Below, one piece after another: positions 1 through 5,036 of a DNA stretch of 5,108 bases. This DNA comes from Bacilli bacterium (GTDB lineage: Bacteria; Bacillota_I; Bacilli_A; RF39; UBA660): the NCBI GenBank assembly GCA_900766325.1, contig CAAFVA010000061.1, forward strand, positions 1 through 5,108, written 5' to 3'. Numbering within the stretch: position 1 is the first letter of the stretch; each line of letters begins with the position of its first letter. The notes below the pieces were generated by a model. It was not told where the DNA came from. It was given only the letters and a program-made list of their open reading frames with translations, and made no database searches. Position numbers and translations under genes: made by a program.

Positions 1-62
1 CCTACTACCATTACTAGTGCTACGGCTAGCACTCCTATTATAATTCCTTTTTTCTTGTTCAT
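1..62 (-). CDS. N-terminus of a membrane or exported protein (partial)
   Basis: Only the first 20 codons lie in the window; the gene runs off the left edge. The peptide begins MNKKKGIIIGVLAVALVMVV: three lysines followed by an uninterrupted hydrophobic stretch. That is a signal peptide, lipoprotein leader or N-terminal membrane anchor, and which one cannot be decided without the following residues (a lipobox cysteine would settle it). The start is well supported by an AAAGGAG ribosome binding site at 72-78, 9 nt before the ATG, and by a consensus promoter just upstream (94-122). The gene reads away from the small RNA and toxin-like locus on its right. Function is unknown. Confidence 0.75.
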   Translation of the reverse strand, partial: MNKKKGIIIGVLAVALVMVV

Positions 63-93
63 CTTTTACTGCTCCTTTATCTTTTACATGTTT

Positions 94-122
94 ATAATAT
101 CATCCCCCGAAGTTCCGGTCAA
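94..122 (-). promoter_or_regulatory. Sigma-A promoter of the left-edge gene
   Basis: On the minus strand, TTGACC (122-117) and TATTAT (99-94) are separated by exactly 17 bp, placing transcription start near 87, about 25 nt before the ATG at 62. The spacer holds an unusually GC-rich patch (about 103-120) with an imperfect inverted repeat, CCGGAACTTCGG, which might be an operator. Confidence 0.7.
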
Positions 123-162
123 GGTTTTTACCAGCTGTGGAAAAGTGAGTGTAAAGAAAATG

Positions 163-191
163 TTGATATTTAGTTTATTTTTAGATATAAT
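163..191 (+). promoter_or_regulatory. Strong sigma-A promoter of the small RNA
   Basis: TTGATA (163-168) and a perfect TATAAT (186-191) are separated by 17 bp in an AT-rich context. The expected start is near 198. No ATG-started ORF follows before the terminator at 248-283, so this near-consensus promoter appears to drive a short noncoding transcript. Confidence 0.75.
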
Positions 192-247
192 ATAAATGTA
201 AGGAGACAGCTTACTAGTTGTTTTCCAATAATTTTTTTGTTTTATTG

Positions 248-283
248 AAAAACAGAGCTAGATTTTTACTTAGCTCTGTTTTT
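248..283. terminator. Bidirectional intrinsic terminator shared by sRNA and mini-ORF
   Basis: A perfect 13-bp stem (248-260 with 271-283) closes a 10-nt loop. The stem core is CAGAGCTA/TAGCTCTG and its base is A5/T5, so each strand ends in a U run after the hairpin. It would stop the plus-strand small RNA and, from the other side, the minus-strand mRNA of the ORF ending at 290, making the two 3' ends complementary. Confidence 0.8.
249..271 (+). repeat. Direct repeat, copy A (in sRNA terminator)
   Basis: This copy (AAAACAGAGCTAG, then ATTTTTACTT) matches 410-433 in 22 of 24 aligned columns, with one mismatch and one single-base gap. Here it forms the left arm and loop of the terminator hairpin. 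Because the two copies are transcribed in opposite directions by the convergent RNAs, the transcripts are complementary over this block. Confidence 0.75.
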
Positions 284-289
284 CTTACA

Positions 290-385
290 TTATATAACAA
301 TCAATATGATTACTATGATAAGTAATATGATGATTAGTTTTGGAGTAAATTTTATTTCAAACTTAATCCTCATAAGCATCACCAT
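290..385 (-). CDS. Candidate hydrophobic type I toxin peptide
   Basis: A 31-codon minus-strand ORF reads MVMLMRIKFEIKFTPK followed by 15 consecutive Leu/Ile/Val residues and TAA. A short basic head (R6, K8, K12, K16) followed by a single membrane segment is the general form of Fst/TxpA/BsrG-type type I toxins, which insert in the membrane. Unlike Fst, it has no charged C-terminal tail. In-frame ATGs at 385, 379 and 373 give 31, 29 or 27 residues. No strong Shine-Dalgarno is present; GGTGAT (382-377) before the ATG at 373, or AAGAAG (392-387) before the ATG at 379, are the options, and weak initiation is usual for such toxins. The stop lies 7 nt from the shared bidirectional terminator, with a convergent small RNA beyond. 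I do not recognise the sequence. A chance ORF in AT-rich DNA is the main alternative; the surrounding promoter, terminator and repeat argue against it. Confidence 0.5.
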   Translation of the reverse strand: MVMLMRIKFEIKFTPKLIIILLIIVIILIVI

Positions 386-395
386 CACTTCTTAT
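372..395 (-). promoter_or_regulatory. Possible stem hiding the mini-ORF start region
   Basis: In the minus-strand RNA, ATAAG (395-391) can pair with CTTAT (376-372), enclosing a 14-nt loop with the tandem GTGATGGTGATG that contains two of the ATG start candidates and the GGTGAT ribosome-binding candidate. Five base pairs are weak, so this is tentative. Fst mRNA is known to have a comparable stem sequestering its start region. Confidence 0.25.
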
Positions 396-409
396 TCAAA
401 AAGAAATGG

Positions 410-433
410 AAAACAAAGCTAGTATTTTTACTT
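410..433 (+). repeat. Direct repeat, copy B (5' region of mini-ORF mRNA)
   Basis: AAAACAAAGCTAG then TATTTTTACTT, the near-copy of 249-271. Its right arm has decayed, so it does not form a terminator hairpin here. It lies 25-48 nt upstream of the first start codon of the mini-ORF and would be at or near the 5' end of that mRNA if the tentative promoter at 439-468 is right. Neighbouring bases also form an imperfect inverted repeat with 212-227 (TACTAG, TTGTTTTCCA). Confidence 0.75.
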
Positions 434-438
434 GCCTT

Positions 439-468
439 ATCACATTAATTATTCATCATAGTTTTCAA
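439..468 (-). promoter_or_regulatory. Tentative promoter of the mini-ORF
   Basis: On the minus strand, TTGAAA (468-463) and TGTGAT (444-439) are 18 bp apart, a weak match that would start the transcript near 432, almost exactly at repeat copy B. An alternative -10 is TATGAT (460-455), with only a poor -35 near 479-484. Any promoter must lie between the rbfA terminator (488) and the ORF, and none here approaches the strength of the small RNA promoter. Confidence 0.3.
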
Positions 469-487
469 AATCACTTTAAAATAATTG

Positions 488-517
488 AAAAAAAGCTAAA
501 ACTAATTAGCTTTTTTT
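488..517 (-). terminator. Terminator of the rimP-nusA-infB-rbfA operon
   Basis: A perfect 12-bp stem (AAAAAAAGCTAA at 488-499 with its complement at 506-517) closes a 6-nt loop. Read on the minus strand the hairpin ends in seven T, 30 nt after the rbfA stop codon. The A/T symmetry means it could also work on the plus strand. Confidence 0.8.
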
Positions 518-531
518 ACCTTAACAAACTT

Positions 532-564
532 AAAGAAATAAACAAATTACTCGTTTATTTCTTT
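532..564 (-). repeat. 12-bp inverted repeat across the rbfA stop codon
   Basis: AAAGAAATAAAC (532-543) is the exact reverse complement of GTTTATTTCTTT (553-564), separated by 9 nt that include the rbfA TAA. In the mRNA it forms an A/U-rich hairpin covering the last codons and the stop, followed 14 nt later by the terminator. It may protect the 3' end or act as a weak first terminator; low complexity may also explain it. Confidence 0.55.
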
Positions 565-885
565 TATTATTTTTTCTATTTTATTACCATAAGATATGGA
601 TTCATCATATATAAATCTTAAATCAGGAATCTTTCTTATTTCCAATTTTCTTTTTGCAAGTTCCGTTTTTATAAAACCTTTAGCGGCGTTTAAATCATGC
701 AAACATTTCTCTTTTTTAGAATCATCAAGAACCGTACAATAAACTTGCGCTAAAGATAAGTCGGTATCAACCTTACAATAAGTAATGGTTACAAATTTTA
801 TATCTTGATCATTTACTTCATTTTGTAATATATCACTTATTTCTTTTACAAGTAGGTTCGCTATTCTTTCTGTTTTAACACTCAT
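547..885 (-). CDS. rbfA: Ribosome-binding factor A
   Basis: RbfA binds the immature 30S subunit near helix 1 and the neck of 16S rRNA, assisting late maturation and cold growth. The 112-residue product has the normal length for Firmicutes. It starts MSVKTERIANLLVKEISDIL, the typical first helix. The KH-like core follows (FVTITYCKVDTDLSLAQVY at about 31-49), then the hallmark C-terminal stretch LEIRKIPDLRFIYDES with an SYG close to the end (about 81-99). The ATG at 885 lies 3 nt after the infB stop, and its GAGG ribosome binding site is inside the last codons of infB, indicating coupled translation. It is the last gene of the operon: a stop-spanning hairpin and a terminator follow, and truB, often next in other Firmicutes, is not here. 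Confidence 0.95.
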   Translation of the reverse strand: MSVKTERIANLLVKEISDILQNEVNDQDIKFVTITYCKVDTDLSLAQVYCTVLDDSKKEKCLHDLNAAKGFIKTELAKRKLEIRKIPDLRFIYDESISYGNKIEKIIKEINE

Positions 886-888
886 ATT

Positions 889-3030
889 TTACCTCTTTAT
901 CTCGACAAGTTCATAATCTTCAATTATATCTTGCTCTTTAATATCTTGATAGTTTTCCAAGGTGATTCCACATTCAAAACCAGCCTTAACTTCTTTAACC
1001 TGGTCTTTTTCTCTTTGAATTGAGTTTATAGCACCATCATAAATTACTATACCATCACGAATTAGTCTTGCTTTAGCAGCAGATTTTATTATGCCATCTA
1101 ACACATAGCATCCGGCAATGTTACCCACTTTAGAAAATTTATATATTTTTCTTATCTCAGCGGATCCAATAATTTTTTCTTCGTATTCAGGATCAAGCAT
1201 ACCTTTCATTGCTGATTCCATTTCTTCTACCACTTTATATATAATATTGTGAAGCCTTACGTCTACCCCGTATTCTTTAGCAACGTCCAATATTTTTCCA
1301 GATGGTCTTACGTTAAATCCTATTATTATTGCATCAGACGCATTTGCAAGAACAACGTCGCTTTCCGTTATGGTTCCAACTCCACTTCTTATAACGTTTA
1401 AACGGCATCCTTCTACCTCTATTTTGGATAAAGTGTTTTTAACCGCTTCTTCACTTCCTTTAACGTCCGCTTTTAAAACTATGTTTATTTCTTTTAAACC
1501 TTCTGATATTTTTCCGAATAAATCATCTAAACTTAAAGCACTTGATATGTTACTTGCCTTTAATTTAGCCGTCTGACTTCTTTGCTGTGCAACACTATGG
1601 GCTTGTTTTTCTGATTCAAAAGCCATAAATCTATCTCCAGCGGTAGGAACTCCAGATATTCCGGTTACACTAACTGGTGTTGATGGTAAAGCCTCAACCA
1701 CTTCTTCTCCTAAATCATTTTTAAGGGTCCTTATCTTACCAAAGAACTCGCCAATAACAACTGGATCACCTAGTCTTAAAGTACCATTTTGAACTAGTAA
1801 CGTAACAACCGAACCAACGTTTTTATCAAGTTTGGATTCAATTACCGTACCCATTGCATAACGTTTCGGATTTGCTTTAAGCTCCTGCATTTCCGCAACT
1901 AAAAGCAAGTTATCAAGTAGTTTATCAATACCATCATGCGTTTTTGCAGAAATTGGAACGAACAAAGTATCACCGCCCCACGCTTCAGGAGTAAGTCCTC
2001 GTTCACTCATCTCACGCATAACTCTATCAGGATCAGCGCCTGGTTTATCCATTTTATTTATCGCTACGATGATTGGAACCTTTGCCGCCCTAGCATGATC
2101 AATTGCTTCTATAGTTTGTGGCATAACCCCATCATCCGCCGCAACAATTATTATTACTATGTCTGTTATACTAGCACCACGTGCTCTCATTTCGGTAAAA
2201 GCCGCATGCCCTGGCGTGTCTATAAAAGTAATTTTTTTACCATTATACATAACCTGATAAGCACCTATGTGCTGAGTTATACCACCAAATTCTTTATCTA
2301 CCACGCTACTTTTTCTAATAGCATCTAAAAGTGACGTCTTACCATGATCAACGTGTCCCATAATCGTAACAACTGGTGGCCTTTCTTTTAAGTCCTTAGG
2401 ATCATCATTTACTTCAAACATTTCGAAGTTTGAAATATCAGCTGTTTCTTCCTTTTTTAACGTCTTGTTATACTCAAGTGCTAATACTGATGCATCATCA
2501 AAACTTATTTTGGCATTCATGTTTGCCATAATTCCTAGGTCCATAAGTTTCTTTAGCATTTCTGATACTGATACATTAAGACAACTAGAAAGCTCTTTTA
2601 TGGTCATTCCGTCTTTATATAAAATTACGCTTTCGTCGTTTTTTTCCTCGTTAGACACTAGCTTTTCTTTATTTTTATACATCGCTTTTTTAGCTTCTTT
2701 TATATTTTTTTGCTTACTTTTATTTTTCTTTTTTAAAGGAGCAGGCTCACTACTGTAAATAGTATCTTTCTTATCGATTAAAGTATCAACTACCGCATCA
2801 TAGTAATCATCTTCTTCTATTTTCTTTATTATTTCTTCATTTTGCTGCACGTCATCCGCGGAATCTTCCTTTAACTCTTCATTTTGAAACGCATTATCTA
2901 GTTCGACTATTGCATCATCATCAAGCATATCGTCCTGGCTAGATACTTTGATATCTAATTTTTCACACATTTTCAAAATTTCGTTGACATCTTTATTCAT
3001 ATCGTTTGCGTATTCCAAAACACTCATCAT
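889..3030 (-). CDS. infB: Translation initiation factor IF-2
   Basis: IF2 is the GTPase that places fMet-tRNA on the 30S subunit and promotes subunit joining. From the ATG at 3030 the protein has 713 residues, like the B. subtilis factor. Domains: a first IF2_N helical domain (about 3-30), an acidic then lysine-rich linker (30-135), a second IF2_N domain (about 142-187), the G domain with G1 GHVDHGKT (225-232), G2 region GGITQHIG (249-256), G3 DTPGH (271-275), G4 NKMD (325-328) and G5 SAK (361-363), then domain II and the C-terminal fMet-tRNA-binding region (about 505-713). All GTPase motifs are intact. An upstream in-frame GTG at 3039 would add MII, but it sits against the AAAGGA site; the ATG at 3030 is 10 nt from that site and fits the family's N-terminus. 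ATG at 3027 is also possible. The gene follows rnpM by 23 nt, with no ylxQ between. Confidence 0.97.
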   Translation of the reverse strand: MMSVLEYANDMNKDVNEILKMCEKLDIKVSSQDDMLDDDAIVELDNAFQNEELKEDSADDVQQNEEIIKKIEEDDYYDAVVDTLIDKKDTIYSSEPAPLKKKNKSKQKNIKEAKKAMYKNKEKLVSNEEKNDESVILYKDGMTIKELSSCLNVSVSEMLKKLMDLGIMANMNAKISFDDASVLALEYNKTLKKEETADISNFEMFEVNDDPKDLKERPPVVTIMGHVDHGKTSLLDAIRKSSVVDKEFGGITQHIGAYQVMYNGKKITFIDTPGHAAFTEMRARGASITDIVIIIVAADDGVMPQTIEAIDHARAAKVPIIVAINKMDKPGADPDRVMREMSERGLTPEAWGGDTLFVPISAKTHDGIDKLLDNLLLVAEMQELKANPKRYAMGTVIESKLDKNVGSVVTLLVQNGTLRLGDPVVIGEFFGKIRTLKNDLGEEVVEALPSTPVSVTGISGVPTAGDRFMAFESEKQAHSVAQQRSQTAKLKASNISSALSLDDLFGKISEGLKEINIVLKADVKGSEEAVKNTLSKIEVEGCRLNVIRSGVGTITESDVVLANASDAIIIGFNVRPSGKILDVAKEYGVDVRLHNIIYKVVEEMESAMKGMLDPEYEEKIIGSAEIRKIYKFSKVGNIAGCYVLDGIIKSAAKARLIRDGIVIYDGAINSIQREKDQVKEVKAGFECGITLENYQDIKEQDIIEDYELVEIKR

Positions 3031-3053
3031 GATAATCACGTCCTTTCCTTTTA

Positions 3054-3320
3054 TTACTCGCTATCAACAATACTTTTTAACTCTTTATACACATCACTTT
3101 TAACCTCGGTTTGTAAATGTTTATCCAATATTTTAGTTTTTTCAGCCATATCTATAACTTTAAGATCTTTTTTTAAGTAAGCTCCATGGCCATTTAACTT
3201 ACCAGTTGGATCTACTCTTACGTTACCTAAGTTATCCCGCACTACCCTTATAAGCTCTTTTTTGGGATACTTTTCTTTAGTAACGACGCAAGAGCGCATC
3301 GGCACTTTTTTTTGTTTCAA
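3054..3320 (-). CDS. rnpM: RNase P RNA-binding modulator RnpM (YlxR, DUF448)
   Basis: This small basic protein of the YlxR/DUF448 family, renamed RnpM in B. subtilis, binds RNase P RNA and modulates its activity. The product has 88 residues, starting KQKKVPMRSCVVTKEKYPKKELIR and continuing through the family's VDPTGK (36-41) and G-x-GAY (44-48). The usual GRGAY is GHGAY here, so one basic residue of the RNA-binding loop is replaced by histidine. I prefer the TTG at 3320: it is correctly spaced from AGGTGAT (3331-3325), a 7-nt match to the extended Shine-Dalgarno, and it gives the normal family N-terminus. An in-frame GTG at 3329 would add MIR but lies inside that site. It is 15 nt from the nusA stop and shares the operon. 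Confidence 0.92.
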   Translation of the reverse strand: MKQKKVPMRSCVVTKEKYPKKELIRVVRDNLGNVRVDPTGKLNGHGAYLKKDLKVIDMAEKTKILDKHLQTEVKSDVYKELKSIVDSE

Positions 3321-3335
3321 TCTTATCACCTTACC

Positions 3336-4430
3336 TTATGACTTAGCATTAGTCAAATCTATCTTTTCTTCTTTAACTTGCTCATCTGTCTTAACATCTA
3401 TTCTATAATGAGTTAAACGCGCCGCAAGACGAACGTTTTGCCCTTTTTTACCAATGGCTAAAGACAAATTATCACCTTCGGCAATCGCTAGAGCTTCCTT
3501 TTTCTTCTCATCTAATATGTAAACCTTAACGTCACGAGCTGGAGAAAGAGCGTTTTTAATAAAGGTTATAGGATCTTTATCATACATAACAACATCTATT
3601 TTTTCGCCACCTAATTCGTTAGTTATACGGTTTATTCTAGTACCTTTTTCACCAATACAAGCACCAACCGCATCAACGTTTGGATCCTCAGAATAAACGG
3701 CAATTTTACTTCTTACCCCAGCATCCCTTGCAACGCTATATAAAATAACCGTACCATCGTTTAACTCAGGGATTTCTTTTTCAAGCAACCTTTTTACAAA
3801 ACCATAATGTTTTCTAGAAAGTAATATTAAAGGGCTTTTACCCGAATCATCTATTTTTGTTACGTAAACTTTAACGGATGATCCCATCGTTAGTTCCTCA
3901 CCTTTAATTAGTTCATTTTTAGGTAATATACCATGCATTCTACCTAAATCCACGTAATAGTTCTGTGCATCTTCCCTTGATAAAGTACCTACTAACAATT
4001 CCCCTTCTTTATCTTCAAATTCGGTCATTATACTTTGTCTTTCTGCCTCTCTAACCTTTTGAACTAATATCTGTTTGGCAGCCATCGTCGCAACCCGTCC
4101 AAAGTCTTTTAAGGAAACTTCTTCTTCTATCGTTTCGCCAACCTTGATATCAGGAACTTGCTTTTTAGCGTCCTCAAGCAATATTTCTACGGCCTCTTCA
4201 CCATCTTGATCATCTTCACCATCAGTATATTCTGAAACTACCTTTTGATATGCATAACCCTTTATCTCACCGGTATCTTTATTTATTTCTATCCTAATGT
4301 TTGGAAGACCAGTTTCTTTAGTATAAGCTTTTTGCAAGGCCAACGTCATCCCATCAAAAATAACGTCTTCACTAATGCATTTTTCTTTACAAATAGATTT
4401 TAATGCGTTTACGAATTCTTTACTATTCAT
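3336..4430 (-). CDS. nusA: Transcription termination/antitermination factor NusA
   Basis: NusA binds elongating RNA polymerase and nascent RNA, stimulating pausing and intrinsic termination. At 364 residues it has the short Firmicutes form without the C-terminal acidic repeats of proteobacteria. Domains: N-terminal RNAP-binding domain (about 1-130, with KDFGRVATMAAKQILVQKVREAER at its end in two halves 108-120 and 121-131), S1 domain (about 134-205), KH1 with GEKG loop (260-263), KH2 with GKKG loop (327-330) and a short charged tail. An acidic stretch, YTDGEDDQDGEEA (68-80), enlarges the N-terminal domain compared with what I recall of B. subtilis NusA. The ATG at 4430 is 2 nt from the rimP stop; its AAAGGAG site (4447-4441) lies within rimP, so the two are likely translationally coupled. 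Confidence 0.96.
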   Translation of the reverse strand: MNSKEFVNALKSICKEKCISEDVIFDGMTLALQKAYTKETGLPNIRIEINKDTGEIKGYAYQKVVSEYTDGEDDQDGEEAVEILLEDAKKQVPDIKVGETIEEEVSLKDFGRVATMAAKQILVQKVREAERQSIMTEFEDKEGELLVGTLSREDAQNYYVDLGRMHGILPKNELIKGEELTMGSSVKVYVTKIDDSGKSPLILLSRKHYGFVKRLLEKEIPELNDGTVILYSVARDAGVRSKIAVYSEDPNVDAVGACIGEKGTRINRITNELGGEKIDVVMYDKDPITFIKNALSPARDVKVYILDEKKKEALAIAEGDNLSLAIGKKGQNVRLAARLTHYRIDVKTDEQVKEEKIDLTNAKS

Positions 4431-4432
4431 TT

Positions 4433-4684
4433 TTAATTATCTCCTTTTTCCATAGAACATACGTCAAGTACGTATGAATCATCAAATTCATCTTCTATTT
4501 TATCAATTAAGGGGTTGATAATCTCCGTTGCACTAACGCAAGTATCAATGTCTACAAATGGTTCCTTATCAATTACCACACGTAAAAAATATACGGCACC
4601 TTCCTTAGCGTAGGTAACACTAATTACCTTAACGTTAATTTCCTTTAAAGGTTCTTCAATAAGCTTCCTAACCTTATCAGTCAT
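4433..4684 (-). CDS. rimP: Ribosome maturation factor RimP, N-terminal domain only
   Basis: RimP assists early 30S assembly. The 83-residue product matches the family's N-terminal alpha/beta domain: a first helix (DKVRKLIEEPLKEINVKV), the strand pair ending in YFLRVVID (32-39), the D-I-D-T-C helix start (45-49) and YVLDV (71-75). RimP is usually about 150 residues, with a C-terminal SH3-like domain entered through a VSSPG..RPL motif. Here the text changes to CSMEKGDN and stops. nusA begins 2 nt later, so no second half can follow by frameshift, and the SH3 domain is absent. First gene of the operon by position and promoter. An AAGGAG site (4698-4693) is 8 nt from the ATG at 4684; the longer in-frame start, GTG at 4693, overlaps that site and is rejected. 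Confidence 0.85.
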   Translation of the reverse strand: MTDKVRKLIEEPLKEINVKVISVTYAKEGAVYFLRVVIDKEPFVDIDTCVSATEIINPLIDKIEDEFDDSYVLDVCSMEKGDN

Positions 4685-4704
4685 CTTCATCACTCCTTAA
4701 TTAT

Positions 4705-4733
4705 AAAGAGCAGGACTTAATGTCCTACTCTTT
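4705..4733 (-). promoter_or_regulatory. Leader hairpin of the rimP-nusA operon
   Basis: In the minus-strand RNA, AAAGAGTAGGAC (4733-4722) pairs with GTCCTGCTCTTT (4716-4705) around an AUUAA loop. All 12 positions pair, with one U-G wobble (4727 with 4711) that would be a C-A mismatch on the opposite strand, so the structure suits the minus-strand transcript. It begins about 6 nt after the predicted start site and ends 6 nt before the rimP ribosome binding site. Only three U follow, so it is a weak terminator at best; 5'-end stabilisation or control of rimP initiation are equally possible. Confidence 0.65.
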
Positions 4734-4745
4734 GTTGCTACAAAT

Positions 4746-4773
4746 ATTATAACACAATTATTTACTATTGCAA
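4746..4773 (-). promoter_or_regulatory. Promoter of the rimP-nusA-infB-rbfA operon
   Basis: On the minus strand, TTGCAA (4773-4768), a 16-bp spacer and TATAAT (4751-4746) preceded by TGT (extended -10). The -35 box lies in the last codons of the upstream gene. Start is expected near 4739, giving a leader of about 55 nt to the rimP ATG. Confidence 0.75.
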
Positions 4774-5015
4774 TCTTTTTTTAACTTTTTAATTATGCAG
4801 GGAAAAGAATTTATTTTATCTATTATTTCATCATCGACATAATTTATGTTATTCTTTAACGTTCTGTAAGCTGATGACATCGTAACTTCATTACCATCCA
4901 GCATTTTTACAAGAAATTTACGGGCCAAAATATTATTCGGTGAATAACCGTATTCTTTTAGAAAAAATAAAATTTGAATTGCAATATAATCCGCTTCAAT
5001 ACAACTTAATCCCAT
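4758..5015 (-). CDS. Small protein of unknown function, 85 residues
   Basis: An 85-residue protein beginning MGLSCIEADYIAIQILFFLK and ending in a lysine-rich tail (KKLKKDCNSK). It reads as mostly helical and cytosolic, with no signal peptide and two cysteines besides C5 (C73 and C81 region). The middle (about 45-57, TMSSAYRTLKNNI) resembles a helix preceded by a T-x-x-S turn. The spacing faintly recalls the Spo0A C-terminal DNA-binding domain (GY-x-YL start, T-x-S-x-V-x-R-A-I-R helix), but this is too weak to name it. The ATG at 5015 has a TGAGG site 7 nt upstream and its own promoter (5037-5064), so it is probably a real gene. It precedes rimP; the operon's -35 box lies in its 3' end, so read-through into the operon is possible. 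Confidence 0.75.
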   Translation of the reverse strand: MGLSCIEADYIAIQILFFLKEYGYSPNNILARKFLVKMLDGNEVTMSSAYRTLKNNINYVDDEIIDKINSFPCIIKKLKKDCNSK

Positions 5016-5036
5016 AATTTAACCTCACGAACGTAT

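Larger units (their letters stand above)
198..285 (+). ncRNA. Predicted small RNA, candidate type I antitoxin
   Basis: A near-consensus promoter (163-191) and a strong intrinsic terminator (248-283) bracket about 86 nt with no convincing ORF. Three stem-loops can be drawn. P1 pairs GTAAG (198-202) with CTTAC (210-214), with a GGAG-containing loop. P2 pairs CAATAA (226-231) with TTATTG (242-247) around a U-rich loop. P3 is the terminator hairpin. The RNA converges on the hydrophobic mini-ORF at 290-385 and overlaps its mRNA through the shared terminator. Its segment 249-271 is also complementary, 22 of 24 columns, to the region upstream of that ORF (410-433). By analogy with RNA II of the pAD1 par locus it would bind the toxin mRNA at both ends and block translation; that role is inference. 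The promoter and terminator are read directly. An AAGGAG at 200-205 followed by TTG at 218 could start a 35-codon ORF, but that frame runs through the terminator and is unlikely. Confidence 0.55.

Noticed and set aside
218..325. TTG-started 35-codon ORF behind an AAGGAG (200-205) inside the small RNA
   Set aside because: The frame crosses the strong terminator at 248-283, the spacing is 12 nt, and the peptide looks random. A leader peptide is not excluded but is less likely than a noncoding RNA.
406..621. Plus-strand ORF of 71 codons
   Set aside because: It is low-complexity (Phe, Ile, Lys, Tyr), has no ribosome binding site, runs through the operon terminator and overlaps rbfA in antisense. 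It is read-through of AT-rich noncoding DNA.
1370..1576. Plus-strand ORF of 68 codons
   Set aside because: Lies wholly antisense inside infB, which has an intact, conserved protein; no start signals.
1936..2328. Plus-strand ORF of 130 codons
   Set aside because: Antisense shadow of the infB G domain; its composition mirrors the codons of the real gene.
2465..2758. Plus-strand ORF of 97 codons with hydrophobic stretches
   Set aside because: Antisense to the lysine-rich linker of IF2; AAA codons read backwards give Phe runs that imitate membrane segments.
4685..4693. GTG start adding three residues to RimP
   Set aside because: The GTG overlaps the AAGGAG ribosome binding site; ATG at 4684 has proper spacing.
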